64,000 bases of DNA from Prostheceraeus crozeri (lineage: Eukaryota > Platyhelminthes > Polycladida > Euryleptidae). Location of the stretch: positions 1-64,000 of the forward strand of contig CAJQUW010010466.1 in NCBI GenBank assembly GCA_907163375.1. Reading direction: 5' to 3'. The notes beneath the pieces are model-generated. The model did no database searches, was not told where the DNA came from, and was given only the letters and a program-made list of their open reading frames with translations. Positions 1-9,847 of this stretch are shown here, piece after piece (the stretch's first letter is position 1; the number at the start of each line of letters is the position of its first letter). Position numbers and translations under genes: made by a program.

Positions 1-460
1 TATTTATGAAGACTTCTTTATAAGTAGTAACACATTTTTGGATTATTTTGAAATGTTTATTCTATTTTTCTTTGTGTTCTCCAGTCCTCAATGGAGTAGA
101 CTGTCATTGTACGATTGTATGATAAGATCTGATATGTTCAGTTATGTATCAGAATCTTTGATATTTAAGAATGATTTCATGGAACTTAGTAGTATCTGCA
201 ATTTTGGGATTATTTTGATATGTAATTCTATTTTCTTTTGTTTCTCCAGTCTCATGGTAGTAGACCTGACAGTGTAATAGATCTAATATTTCAGTATGTA
301 ACATAATCTTTGATATTTATGAATGATTCATGGAAACTTAGTATATCGCATTTTGGGTTATTTTGAAATTGTAATTGCTATGTTCTTTTGTTCTCGCAGT
401 CTACATGGTAGTAGACTGACCATTGTCCAATTGTATGCATAAGAATTGCTTTGTTGTATA
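1..460. repeat. ~150-bp tandem repeat, about three copies
   Basis: Three diverged copies follow one another, starting near 1, 166 and 317. Each carries the same ordered blocks: 'tttgatatttatgaatga', 'ttttgggattattttga', a pyrimidine run with 'ctccagtc', and 'atggtagtagactga'. Period is about 150 bp. No coding signal is credible. It lies just outside the viral element, so it is either host satellite-like sequence or the worn outer end of the element. Confidence 0.75.
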
Positions 461-639
461 TATTACTATTTGATGGCAAAATTACCACTGGCCGTTTTGT
501 TTTCATTTTTCCTGTACAAGAAGTAGACATTATAACAGTTATTGGTCAATTTATTTCCCTTTAAAATGACATTGGGGGAAAAATGATGAAAACGAGCCGT
601 AGCGCCGTATTACTTACTGAGTAATATAGGTGATATATT
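461..639. other. Unassigned left flank of the viral element
   Basis: AT-rich sequence with no recognisable gene or repeat. The left end of the viral element should lie somewhere here or just beyond, but I find no counterpart of the palindromic end seen at 18038-18103. The exact junction cannot be placed. Confidence 0.4.
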
Positions 640-735
640 ACCATCAGGTTAATATCCTGACTGAGTTCTTAGAAATATACGACAAACAAACAACTACGTA
701 TTTCGATTTAAATAGCATTTCAGAAGAATTGGTTT
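640..735 (+). pseudogene. Partial duplicate of the adenain-type protease N-terminus
   Basis: The translation contains EFLEIYDKQTTTYFDLNSI. This aligns with EFFKLYGTQTTTNFDLKKI at the N-terminus of the element's own protease (15438, minus strand). Only about 30 codons are present before the sequence runs into the terminal repeat near 739; there are no catalytic residues. It could be a relic of a second, related element or a rearranged terminal segment. The resemblance is clear at protein level and weaker at DNA level. Confidence 0.6.
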
Positions 736-810
736 TCAAAATATTTCATTCAAAATATTTCTTTAAAAAAAAATGGAAAGAAACAAAAATGGAAGAAACC
801 GCAAAGAATA

Positions 811-979
811 ATATCCTTCGTTATCATATGAACGTAGTTCTACTTTAATGGACATTGAAAAGATTAACATTGAAAAAATGAATAAAGAAAAACACAAAGA
901 TAGAGTTAGGTATATGAAAGATAAGGAATCTCAATTATTATTAAGATTAGAGCATTATAAAAAATTAAGAAAGAGATGG
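811..979. repeat. Left arm of a 169-bp perfectly identical inverted repeat
   Basis: This segment is the exact reverse complement of 17575-17743, read base by base (169/169). Outside it the two ends are still related but contain indels: a 2-nt difference just upstream, and about 55 nt missing in the right copy downstream. It represents the surviving core of the terminal inverted repeats. Confidence 0.9.
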
Positions 980-1300
980 ACTAAAGTTAAGAATGTAACA
1001 CAAGGAATTGGCATATACTTAACAATAAGTTTAGGTGTTGTAACAATTGTTATATCTTCAGGTGTTTTAGTAATTCCAGTAGTTGCTACAGCTTTCACAG
1101 GTACGGGTGTTGTTGCAACTTCACTTGCTACAAAGTTGATAACTCTTTAATAACTAAGAAACGAAAATCATTAAAAACCTAGCATTTACAACTTAAAGCA
1201 GTTGATGATAAATACCACTCTACTTCAAAGAGTTTGTGATGATAATGTTATTACGTTAGTTGAGATTGAAAAAATTTGATGCAAATAGCTAATGAAGTAA
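848..1300 (+). pseudogene. Terminal-repeat gene: coiled-coil plus hydrophobic protein, left copy (broken)
   Basis: The first open part (848-1150, 100 codons) is a charged helical stretch with KMNKEKHKDRVRYMKDKESQ and LEHYKKLRKRW, followed by a hydrophobic, Gly/Val-rich segment (LTISLGVVTIVISSGVLVIP). After the stop, related coding sequence resumes (CDDNVITLVEIEK near 1229-1267), so the gene once ran on and has been broken by frameshifts. A 2-nt insertion upstream also cuts it off from a start at 789 that matches the start of the right copy. From memory, similar proteins (coiled coil, KKRW, hydrophobic block, then a helical C-terminus) occur in animal Polintons; the function is unknown. A membrane-active role is only a guess. 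Confidence 0.65.
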
Positions 1301-1628
1301 ATTCAACTATCCTTTTCAATCACAGACAGAAAAAAGTTAATGATAAAAAATAAAATGGATGGTAAAATTCTAGTGATGGTAAAACTTCTAATGAAGATTG
1401 ATGATAGAAAATTTTTTAATGAAGAAAATGACTAAAATTTTTGTTAGAGCGAAGAGCTAAGCAAAACTATTATTAAGACAAAACTTTATTAAACAAAACT
1501 TAATACGAGAAATTAATTTAAACGAAAAGATGTACCAAACAACAAAGCAATAAAAAAATAATTTGTTCAGTAAAATGTTTTTGCTGTATTCCAATGTTAC
1601 CACAAAATTCAAATATTTTATTTAAAAA
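1301..1628. other. AT-rich spacer with no supportable gene
   Basis: Low-complexity A-rich sequence between the broken terminal gene and the next gene. No open frame of useful length and no known domain. The last ~20 bases before 1629 form the AT start motif (ATTTTATTTAAAAAATG) shared by genes of this element. Confidence 0.5.
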
Positions 1629-2533
1629 ATGGATAAAATTAGAGCTGATAATTTTAAAAGAATAAAACAATTAGAAGAGTTAATAAAACAAAGAAATATT
1701 ATGAAAGAAAATCATCTTCAACATAGAATGATAAAAGCTGGTATTCAATCTGATATGTTTGAAAAAATGCAGCAAACCGAGCACGTAAAAACTGATTTTG
1801 AGACAACTATGAAACATTTAAAACTCTTGAAAAAGAAAGTACAAATAATGATAAACAAAATTGATATAACAGATCCAGAGCACAAAACTGTATTAGATGA
1901 CTAAAGCGGATTACTAGAAAGCAAACATTAATAAGAAATTACCAAAATCTATGCAATTTGAACATTCTATTTCATTTATAGATGGAAAAACAAGACCTAG
2001 ATTTTATCTCGGACAAAAAGAAATATTTCCACAACCTTTTCGAGGTTTAATTTTTTCACCAGATAAATCTCCTTTTAATTTAGATAGAAATTTTGTTAAT
2101 CTTTTAAGAGGAGCAGATTTAAATAATTATGCTGTATGAAGATCTCCATAAAATATAAAGCTATGTTAGGACCAGAGTTGGTGCAGTAAAATCTCTATAG
2201 ACTGTTTAATAAACAATTAAAAATTTATTATCAACGGGAGTTAAAGTAGGGAAAAGGTTTAATATCTGAAAAAACAGAAAACAAAAAAAAACAACAAAAC
2301 AGAAAACAGAAACAACCATATTTTTACCAGATGATCCACAAGAATTACTAAATAGATTAAATATTTTAATATCTGCAATAAAAGAAGGACATAATTCTAG
2401 TTTCAATGAAATTCATGCTATATTGAAAAGACTGTTAGAAAAGAAGATTCTAAATGAAGAGGATTATAAAAGTATAACCGGTCTCTCTGATGTCTTAACC
2501 GTAGCTGAAATTGTTGTTGTTTTAATTTTTTAG
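1629..2533 (+). pseudogene. Conserved adintovirus/Polinton protein of unknown function, broken into three frames
   Basis: Three blocks in three frames read as parts of one protein. Block 1 (1629-1904) is a coiled-coil N-terminus (KRIKQLEELIKQRN, HLKLLKKKVQIMINKID). Block 2 (1951-2139) contains RPRFYLGQKEI and a following LL.GADLNNY. Block 3 (about 2324-2533) contains PDDPQELLNRLNILISAIKE and ends at a TAG. From memory, animal Polintons carry a protein with this order: helical part, a 'FYLG' block, then a C-terminal 'DP..L..RL..L.AS...G' helix. At least two frameshifts separate the blocks. The function is not known to me. The start at 1629 carries the element's AT start motif. Confidence 0.6.
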
Positions 2534-2583
2534 AAAAAAAAAATATTTCATAAAAAAATATTTATTTAAATTTTAACTAAAAA

Positions 2584-3369
2584 ATGTGTTCAGCAGATTT
2601 AGACAAATTAATAATCATTTAGAAAATTTGACAGAGATTTTGGTTCATCAAAATTTAGTACGACGTTAAAAATTATAACAACTACTTCATCACACACTTG
2701 TAATTTAGAACCCATTCTACATTTGGAACAAAATAAAAATTATCAAATTGCATTGACTAGTTTCTCACATTTAACACTATTCAAAACGTTATCAAAGATG
2801 TGAATGATCAATTTAGATATTCTACTGATAAAGGCAAAACATGGAAAATATTAACTTTTCTTCCTGGTTCTTACGAAGTTGAAACAATATCAAATGAAAT
2901 TAAGAGACATTTAGGTATACCATTTAAAGATAAGAAACAATTACATTTTGCAGTTGAACCGGCAGTTAATAAATTTTCTCTTACTTTAGACGAAAATCAT
3001 CAAGTTGATTTTAATCATGATAGATCATTGTCAAAGCTATTAGGATTTAATAAACAAACCTATAGTCAAGGTTATCATTTAGGTGAGAAGATTCCAAAAA
3101 TAACTGAAATAAATTCAATTGTTGTACATTGTGACATTATTGAAGGAGGATATATAAATGGTAAATTGTCAAATTTAATATTCAGTTTTCCAGCTTTTAC
3201 TGTACCCATTGGTTATAGATTAAATGTATTTCCACAAACATTAATATATTTTCCTATTACAAGAAAAACTATTAACAACATTAACATTAGAATCACTGAT
3301 GAAAAAGGACAAGAAATAAATTTTGGAGGTGAAGAGATTATGATAGATCTTTTGGTTCGGGAGGTATAA
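2584..3369 (+). pseudogene. Penton-like minor capsid protein, N-terminal part frameshifted
   Basis: The long open part (2800-3369) is read without a normal start. Upstream coding sequence continues in other frames back to an ATG at 2584 that carries the AT start motif. The frame order is 1, 2, 1, so there are frameshifts near 2615-2627 and 2765-2780. Recognisable blocks: FSTTLKIITTTSS, LEQNKNYQIALTSF, FRYSTDKGKTW, LPGSYEVETI, and the C-terminal NINIRITDEKGQEINFGGEE. These are the signature of the penton-like protein of animal Polintons (single jelly roll, five-fold vertices). It lies just upstream of the packaging ATPase. The last codons and the stop fall in a 21-nt hairpin repeat that begins at 3361. 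Identification is from remembered family motifs. Confidence 0.75.
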
Positions 3370-3438
3370 ACTCCCGTTCGAGAGGTATAAACTCCCGTTC
3401 GAGAGGTATAAACTCCCGTTCGAGAGGTATAAACTCCC
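3361..3438. repeat. 21-nt hairpin repeat, 3.7 copies
   Basis: Unit gaggtataaactcccgttcga repeats at 3361, 3382, 3403 and 3424. In the first copy GGGAG and CTCCC can pair around a gtataaa loop. It begins inside the penton C-terminus and supplies that gene's stop codon. It belongs to the GC-rich hairpin family scattered through this element. Confidence 0.9.
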
Positions 3439-3520
3439 ACGCGAAGCTAGAGAAGTTTAATTTTCTTCTTCTTTAGAAACAAAAAATAAAAAAAATAAAG
3501 ATAAATTTTTTTATTAAAAA

Positions 3521-4287
3521 ATGAGTGAACTACCTCCATTAAATAAAAAAAAACTTAAATTTAATCATCATCCAAATTTATCTAATAAAGTTTTGTCAGT
3601 TATTTGTGGAAGATCAGGATGTGGAAAAACATATCTAATATTTAAAATTTTAACGACTCCAAATTTTTTGGATTATAACAATCTTATAATTTATACAACA
3701 ACAGCAGAACAACCCGTCTATCAATTTTTAAAATATGGATTTGAAAATAATCTTAAAAAAACTGCAATTGCTTCATTATTCAAAGAATATGAAAAATCTG
3801 AAGATGAAGAAGAAATAAGTTCGTGGTGTGAAGAAGCAACAAAAAATAATCAGTTAGTAGAATCTAATAAAAATAAGCATATAAAAATACAATTAATAGA
3901 TGATAGTGGTAATATGCAAGATCCTAGTAAACTAGATAAAACAATGAAACATTGTGTAATTTTTGATGATTGTGTTAATGATAGAAATCATCAGTTCAGA
4001 GAAATTATTTCACAAGAGGTAGACATAATAACTGTAGTGTATTTTATTTAACACAAAGTATGTATTCATTAGACGGAAGTGTTATTAGAAAGAATGCAAA
4101 TATATTTATACTATTTGAAATAAATGCAAGAAACTTAAGTGATTTGTTAAGAGATTTATGTGTAAGAAATAAAGATGAATTTAAACAATCGTGTAACAAT
4201 GCTTGGTCAAAAGATTATGGATTTATCACAATTAATATTGATAAAAAAATTCATGAAAGAGTTATAGAAAATATTTTCGAGGAGTGA
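3521..4287 (+). pseudogene. A32-like / FtsK-HerA family DNA-packaging ATPase, one frameshift
   Basis: The packaging motor expected to drive viral DNA into capsids. The N-terminal part (3521-4051) has a Walker A motif, CGRSGCGKTYL (about residues 28-38), and a Walker B strand ending in FDD (CVIFDDCVN). The protein then leaves frame near 4000-4012. Translation one frame back from about 4010 gives RGRHNNCSVFYLTQS, the usual sensor-like block, and runs through to 4287 (ILFEINARNLSDLLRDL). The shift is one base; the local sequence gaaattatttcac has no X-XXY-YYZ slippery site, so a deletion or a sequencing error fits better than programmed slippage. It is preceded by TTTTTTATTAAAAAATG and followed directly by a short GC-rich repeat. 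Confidence 0.85.
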
Positions 4288-4317
4288 TCGAACGGAGTGA
4301 CCGAACGGAGTGGCCGA
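4278..4317. repeat. 13-nt GC-rich repeat (cgaacggagtgac), about three copies
   Basis: Three successive copies with small changes overlap the last codons of the ATPase. CGG-agtga-CCG can pair within a unit. Composition stands out from the AT-rich surroundings, as in the other hairpin insertions. Confidence 0.75.
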
Positions 4318-4363
4318 ATAATTTTTTCTTATAAATTTTTTGTTAATAAAAATAAAAAAAAAT

Positions 4364-4693
4364 ATGTTGAATGATTATAAGATAGAGCATGTACCAGTTT
4401 TAAAAGATTATCGTCATCCTACAAATCCTGTAAATTCGAAGAAAGAAGCTAGATTTTATTATCATCATAAATACGTAGCGCTCGTTACAGATTATAAAAC
4501 AAAACATGGTATTAAACCGTGTGTTAAAACAAAAGACTTTCCACTTTGTTTAAGAAGTTTCCGAGTATTTTTGGCGTATAATAATTTATGGTGGTTGGTT
4601 AAGAAAGAACATTTAACAGCACATGAATTAGAAACATTACATCAATTACATATTCCTGTGTATATGCAAAAACGGAACCGAGGTTCTATGTAA
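4364..4693 (+). CDS. Hypothetical adintovirus protein, 109 aa
   Basis: The start is taken at the ATG at 4364, after an A-rich run; an in-frame TTG farther upstream is not convincing. The protein is basic and aromatic, with FYYHHKYVALVTDY and FRVFLAYNNLWWLVKKEHL, and ends with two short helical stretches. No family is recognised. It sits between the ATPase and the polymerase on the same strand. Its final codons include a 12-nt hairpin (GAACC-ga-GGTTC, 4675-4686), so the C-terminus RNRGSM may be recently added. It could be an early regulatory or DNA-binding protein, but nothing in the sequence proves this. Confidence 0.6.
   Translation: MLNDYKIEHVPVLKDYRHPTNPVNSKKEARFYYHHKYVALVTDYKTKHGIKPCVKTKDFPLCLRSFRVFLAYNNLWWLVKKEHLTAHELETLHQLHIPVYMQKRNRGSM
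4675..4686. repeat. Short hairpin GAACC-ga-GGTTC
   Basis: Single perfect 5-bp stem at the 3' end of the 4364-4693 gene. Weak alone; listed because it matches the composition and placement of the other hairpins of the element. Confidence 0.5.
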
Positions 4694-4718
4694 AAATTCA
4701 TTTTTTCTTTTAAAAAAT

Positions 4719-5069
4719 ATGAATCGTGAAATGTCTCTCGGACAAACCTCTAGGATTGATGAATTAATCGAGAAACAAATTGCTGAGTTTGATGCGCAAA
4801 TTAAACATAGTAAACGTAGTAAACGTATTAGAAAACAGAAACGTACTAGGCGTAGTATTAGACGTAATACTAAAAAACAGAAAAGTGGAACAAAAGAAAT
4901 ATTAGAAACTCCTATTACTGATATCTTTTTCGATGATAGAATTAAGGATGAACTTGGTGATGATTTATGTAATTTATTTAATCCAAATGAAATTAAATAT
5001 GAAAATGTATCTTTTATTAATGTAGTAAATGATATGCGGAAACTTTTAGCAAATGGTAAAAATTATTAA
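4719..5069 (+). CDS. Hypothetical small basic protein, 116 aa
   Basis: ATG follows TTTTAAAAAAT, the common start motif. The middle (about residues 30-60) is a run of Arg/Lys (KRSKRIRKQKRTRRSIRRN) typical of a nucleic-acid-binding or nuclear-localisation segment. The C-terminal half is acidic and helical. The end overlaps the start of the polymerase reading frame by 17 nt (5053-5069), so the two are probably expressed together. The position immediately before a protein-primed polymerase makes a replication accessory role conceivable, but no motif shows it. Confidence 0.55.
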   Translation: MNREMSLGQTSRIDELIEKQIAEFDAQIKHSKRSKRIRKQKRTRRSIRRNTKKQKSGTKEILETPITDIFFDDRIKDELGDDLCNLFNPNEIKYENVSFINVVNDMRKLLANGKNY

Positions 5070-6056
5070 TTTACTTGGAAAAGTTATTAAAGATCAGGAA
5101 AATATAATTCAAAATTTTTACGTAACCTTCTATAATAAAAAATCATTTGAAACATGGTTTTCGAATCTGGATGAGAAATCCGATGCTAACGAATGGATTT
5201 TTACAGGTAATATTAAATATGAAGATTTTGGAATGAAGTTAGTACAAAGATCGCATAGAGGGGCAGGGATTAATATGAAATATAGAATCAAAGAATATTT
5301 CGGTGAATATTGTTATATTCCTTCTGAAGATTTTTGTTTTATTAAATGTTATAATGTTTTACGAGGTTTTAATGAAGAACAAGGAGAAATTATGAAAGAA
5401 ATGTTTAATAATTTTTTATATAAAGAGAAAGCCACATCTAGAACAGGAGTAATGTCAAACTGCAAATTTTCTCAATTCAATAAATATTTTGGAGAATGTG
5501 TTCAATATTATAGTCCTGCCAATCGTCATTTAAATCCTAGAGGAATTGAAACGTTTCATAATTATGTTTATTACAATTATTTTCACGCAGGTTCAACAAT
5601 TGGTCACTATTGTTTAATTAATAAATCTCATAAATTAAAAGCTATTAGAGAAATTGAAAATAATTTCAAACCCATATATAAAACAGTTACTGATGAAAAT
5701 CTAACAACGCGTCCATATAAAATCATAACAAAGAAAAAAATTGACTATGGTTCAACATATATTTGGGATCTCGAAACTTTTCCCGATCCTAACTGTTCAA
5801 CAGCTCATCCTATTCCTTACGCTGTAGGAGCTATTAATTTTAATAAATTTATATGTTGTTTACCGAAACAAAGATTGAAAGAATTAGAAACACGTTTGCT
5901 AAGTGATATGATTAAAATTAAACGATCAAAAGATGAAGATGAAATTAAAAAACTTAAAAAACAGATTAATGAGTATAATAATTTAACTGAATTAGAATTT
6001 AATAAACTTCAAAATTGTGTGAAAATATTTACGAGAACTGAGGATGATGAATGTTC

Positions 6057-6089
6057 GATCGGGGAAACCCAGAGGACGTATGTCCGATC
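6057..6089. repeat. Double-hairpin insertion at the first polymerase frame break
   Basis: Outer arms GATCGG/CCGATC enclose GGG-aaa-CCC and GGAC-gtat-GTCC. The 33-nt unit shares its layout with 12837-12870 and 9081-9111. The reading frame of the polymerase changes at or next to it. Confidence 0.85.
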
Positions 6090-6803
6090 CATCAATTTTT
6101 TAAAACTCTTGGAAAATTTAATTATTCTAGAGTAACTTTAATAGCACACAATTCATCAGGTTTTGATTCCTATTTTCCGATAAAAGCTAATTTTAAATTA
6201 TCTAAACCGCCTCTTAAAACTTCAAGAGGAATATTGACTGCTTCATTACAAAATCCTTATACAACTGAATGTGTTAGTAGATACATTCAAAAATCTTTTA
6301 GATTTAAAAACAATATGAAAAAAGATTCACCTTCAGGTAAATTAGCACTTCAAACTATTATAATGAAATGTAGTTATCAACATGTAAAAACAAGTCTTTC
6401 TAAATGGTGTGAGAATTTTAAAATTCCTACGAATGTGTGTAAATTAAATTATGAAATTGGAGACATAACACATGAAAATTATAAAGAAAAAGAAAATGAA
6501 TGGAGACCATATTTAGTTAACGATATTCTTTCTTTAGCTTTTTGTATCTACAAATATAATAATGTTATGCGAGATTTAGTTGGTGAAGATATAACTACTA
6601 ATTTGACATCCTCTGCTTTAACATTTAACGGTTGGATGAAAAGCGTACAAAATGACAATATAAATATTCATTCTCATATAGATTTATGGGCTAGAAATTA
6701 TATTAGAAAATCTGTTAAAGGTGGAAGAGTTTCAGCAAATATAAGAAAATACATATCGCCATTTTTGTAGCATCTTGTTACCAATATTAAAACAGTATTT
6801 ACC

Positions 6804-6893
6804 TGGTCGCTGCGCTGGGGGGACTTTGTCCCTTGGTCGCTGCGCTGGGGGGACTTTGTCCCTTGGTCGCTACGCTGGTGGGACTTTGTCCCC
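6804..6893. repeat. Three 30-nt hairpin units inside the polymerase gene
   Basis: Units at 6804, 6834 and 6864. Each contains GGGAC-ttt-GTCCC and, in the first two, CGC-t-GCG. The last unit has three base changes. The block is in frame and encodes a Gly/Cys/Leu-rich repeat unlike polymerase sequence. Confidence 0.92.
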
Positions 6894-8286
6894 GGGAAAT
6901 AATTTAATAGATTTAATGAAACAGTATCGAGATTTAGGAGATAAAACTGAAATTTGTAAGAAAATTTCAAATCAACTACTTGAACAAAAAAATGAATTTC
7001 TAATGGCTTTTGATGCAACATCTTTATATCCATCAGCTATGTATGATGAAAATTCAGAATACCCTAAAGCTGAATCAGCTAGAAAATTTCGTCAAGAAGA
7101 AGAGCGGGAAATAGTATATAAATTTAATACTCAAACATTTAGACCTAAAACTGGAATATTCTCTGTTGTGTTTCAATATCCGAATGATATGTTTTTCCAA
7201 CCAGTTCCTATTAAAGATAAAGTTAAAAATCAAAATAATAATTCTCATGTAAAAGTAATCAGGTTTAGAAATGGTATATGTTATGATGTATTAACTTCTG
7301 TTGACATACAAGAAATTGTTAGATGTGGGGGGAAAATCTTACATATTACTGATGGTATAATTTATGAAAAAAATTATCAAGTTTCACCATTTCGAAATTA
7401 TATTGAAAAACTTTTTAATTTGAGAAAAAGATATAAAACAGAAGGAAATACTGTAGGTGATGAGTTAATTAAATTATTGATGAATTCGCTATATGGCAAA
7501 ACTGTGCAAAAAGATATAACCACTAAATATCATTTATGGAATGAGAATACATTGAGAAAAAATTTCACTCAAGAAGTAAAAGATTATGAAAAATTAAATG
7601 ATGAACAATATTTAGCGAAAGTAGAAATGGAAGATGATGAATTTCTCAAAACTAATATTGTAAAAGATGGGAAGACGTCATTCATGCCATCACACTTAGG
7701 TTCTTTCATTCTTTCTCACTCTAGAAGAATCATGAATAACTTTATTTTAGAAATTAATGGTTTCAAAGAAAAATACATTCATTATACAGATACTGATTCA
7801 ATATATATTTCCAATGAGCTCTTTAATAAATTAGATGCTGCTGGATATGTTGGTGGGGAATTGTGTCAAGGAAAAAATGATTATGGAAATGGTGGAATTA
7901 TTTTTGCAATGTTTATTGCTCCTAAAATAAAATACTGTATTACTGTAGATGAACAAGGGAGACTTAGTGAAAAGAAAACATTCAAAGGATATTCACAAGA
8001 TAAAGTAAAAGTAGAAGATTTTCTAAAATTATATTCGGGGAAAACATTATCGACTACAGTTAATAAACCATGGAAAAGATCTTTAGAAACTGGAATTAGT
8101 ATTCCTGATAAAAATAATAATACTGAAGAAAAAAAATTTTCTGGTCAAATAAATATTCTTAAACGTCAAGCACCTGATGAAAATGAAATTATGTTACCTT
8201 ATAACGGAGAAGATATTCAAGCTGAAATATTTCAAACAATCATCTGTGAGAGTAATTTAAGTGATGATGATGACACGTGGGAATAA

Positions 8287-8480
8287 TAATTTTTTTATAA
8301 CATCTAAAAAATTTATAACATCTAAAAAATTTATAACATCTAAAAATTTATAACATCTAAAAACTTATTCCATCTAAAAAATTTATTACATCTATAAACT
8401 TATGACATCTAAAAACTTATTACATCTAAAAACTTATTACATCTAAAAATTTTATTACATATGAAAATATATTTATCGAA
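8287..8480. repeat. Short AT tandem repeat between convergent genes
   Basis: About ten imperfect copies of an 18-20-nt unit built on 'aacatctaaaaaattta'. It separates the 3' ends of the polymerase (plus) and the 8513-9847 gene (minus). It could act as a bidirectional transcription end, but this is inference. Confidence 0.8.
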
Positions 8481-8512
8481 TATTTTGGTATTTTCTATTA
8501 AGTTTTATCTTA

Positions 8513-9847
8513 TTAAGTTTCATCATATAATGTTTTATCAAAAGATAATTTAAATTTTTTTTCACTAACTATTGATTCATCATCATCATCATCATCATAA
8601 ATTGTTTCTTCATCATCATCATAAATTGTTTCTTCATCATCATAAATTACACTTTTTGGTATAGGATGCCCTTCCATGATAGGATACCATTCTCTTATTG
8701 GAATATCTAACTCTAAATTACATCTTTTATCTGATAATAATATAATAGAGAAAAATATTGGTCTTTGATCTCTTTTGGAAAATTTAATAACACCACCATA
8801 ATCTGAATCACTTTTAGTTTTTGTTAAAGATGATAAAATTTTAAATTGATTAGATGTAAATCCTAATTTAAATTTTGTAGACCCGACACATAGTTGTCTA
8901 ACAGTATCTTCAACTATACCATCATTATTATTTTCAATTGTAAGAAAATGAAATTTAGATAAATTTTTATAATTACTAATATTTTTATAATCTTTTTTAC
9001 CATTTACACCATTTTCAGATGTTTCAGAATCATCATTATTATCATCTATATTATTATCATTATTATCATAAGATTCTTTAAGATCGGGCAAAGCCCTAGA
9101 ACCTTCAGTTCGTTTATTATGAATATGATTATGGTCATTGTTAATAGTATAAGGCGTAGTCCACATATAAATTTTCTCTTGTTGAGCTAAGCCATTTATG
9201 TAAGATTTTAGCAAATTAATATTTAAGTTTGAATATAATCCTATATACGTATCATCATCATATCTTTGCGGCATTTCTAATGTTTCTTGTTTATAAATTG
9301 TGTCTCTATAATAAACTTGACATAATAATTCTTCATTATGTTTTTTACTCTCTATGTGAATGTTATATTGATTTTGTTCGTCAACAAATAATCTAATTTT
9401 TTCTTTCGAAAAAGATTTTAATTTTTTAACTAATTCTTTAATATTGATATAATTAATAATTTTAGTTTCTATCCAATCAGTATTACTAATTGGTAACACT
9501 GCTCTAATAAATCCATAAACATTATTATGACCTATTATAACCATATTTTCTTTATTTAATTCCACATAAGCTACATCATTATATTTACTAACAATCTCCA
9601 TAAATTTAATAAATGGATCACCTGGAAAAATACAATAATTGGTTTCTATAGAAGGTAAACCTTTAGTCTGTTCTCTAAATATTTCGGCTTGTAATTGAAA
9701 TAAAATATTAACATCTATACATGGATTTGTAATAGTATTATTATTATTATTATCAAAACATTTATTTTCAAATCCCGTTGATCTCGTCGAATAAGAAGAA
9801 CAGGATGATGCGGACGAATATAATTTTTTTAAATTTGGGGTTTCCAT
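8513..9847 (-). CDS. Unknown 444-aa protein, possibly sliding-clamp-like
   Basis: One of three minus-strand genes in the element. The N-terminus is low-complexity (Ser, then Asn runs). About residues 60-190 and 310-390 look like two beta-rich domains separated by an Asn/Asp-rich linker. Segments such as KELVKKLKSFSKEKIRLFVD and FKLGFTSNQFKILSSL loosely resemble the strands of PCNA-like clamps. The C-terminus is an acidic repeat (IYDDDEETIYDD). The clamp idea is weak; I recognise no defining motif. The linker contains an in-frame double hairpin (9081-9111) encoding part of GSRALPDL. The gene is divergent from the fibre-like gene and convergent with the polymerase, so it may belong to an early unit. 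Confidence 0.6.
   Translation of the reverse strand: METPNLKKLYSSASSCSSYSTRSTGFENKCFDNNNNNTITNPCIDVNILFQLQAEIFREQTKGLPSIETNYCIFPGDPFIKFMEIVSKYNDVAYVELNKENMVIIGHNNVYGFIRAVLPISNTDWIETKIINYINIKELVKKLKSFSKEKIRLFVDEQNQYNIHIESKKHNEELLCQVYYRDTIYKQETLEMPQRYDDDTYIGLYSNLNINLLKSYINGLAQQEKIYMWTTPYTINNDHNHIHNKRTEGSRALPDLKESYDNNDNNIDDNNDDSETSENGVNGKKDYKNISNYKNLSKFHFLTIENNNDGIVEDTVRQLCVGSTKFKLGFTSNQFKILSSLTKTKSDSDYGGVIKFSKRDQRPIFFSIILLSDKRCNLELDIPIREWYPIMEGHPIPKSVIYDDEETIYDDDEETIYDDDDDDESIVSEKKFKLSFDKTLYDET
9081..9111. repeat. Double-hairpin insertion in the 444-aa gene
   Basis: GATC, then GGGC-aaa-GCCC, TA, then GAAC-cttca-GTTC. Same layout as 6057-6089 and 12837-12870. In frame, within the low-complexity linker. 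Confidence 0.85.

Larger units (their letters stand above)
5053..8286 (+). pseudogene. Protein-primed family-B DNA polymerase, broken by two frameshifts
   Basis: Three reading frames make one polymerase. The first (5053-6135) holds exonuclease motif I, YIWDLETFPDP. The second (6051-6770) holds Exo II, IAHNSSGFDSYF. The third (about 6772-8286) holds polymerase motif A (FDATSLYPSAMY), motif B (LLMNSLYGKT) and motif C (HYTDTDSIYIS). All catalytic acidic residues of the palm are visible. The first frame break falls at a double hairpin (6057-6089); the second lies at 6742-6770. A tandem of three 30-nt hairpin units (6804-6893) adds 30 codons in frame between the exonuclease and palm parts. As written the gene cannot give a single full-length product unless the breaks are sequence errors. 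PolB is the replicase and hallmark of adintoviruses. Confidence 0.9.

Noticed and set aside
1951-2139. Stand-alone 62-aa protein
   Set aside because: Better explained as the middle block of the broken 1629-2533 gene, since matching blocks lie on both sides in other frames.
3213-3440. Minus-strand open frame with a repeated GVYTSRT peptide
   Set aside because: It is the antisense reading of the 21-nt hairpin repeat and of the penton gene; no independent coding evidence.
3990-4020. Programmed -1 frameshift in the packaging ATPase
   Set aside because: The shift is of the right size, but no X-XXY-YYZ heptamer or following structure is seen; a single-base deletion or read error is simpler.
6058-6072. 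Slippery G-GGG-AAA run as a programmed frameshift in the polymerase
   Set aside because: The codon register does not place the heptamer correctly (frame reads atc ggg gaa acc).
6698-7033. Minus-strand open frame across the polymerase hairpin repeat
   Set aside because: Shadow of the polymerase gene; repeated residues come from the 30-nt tandem repeat.
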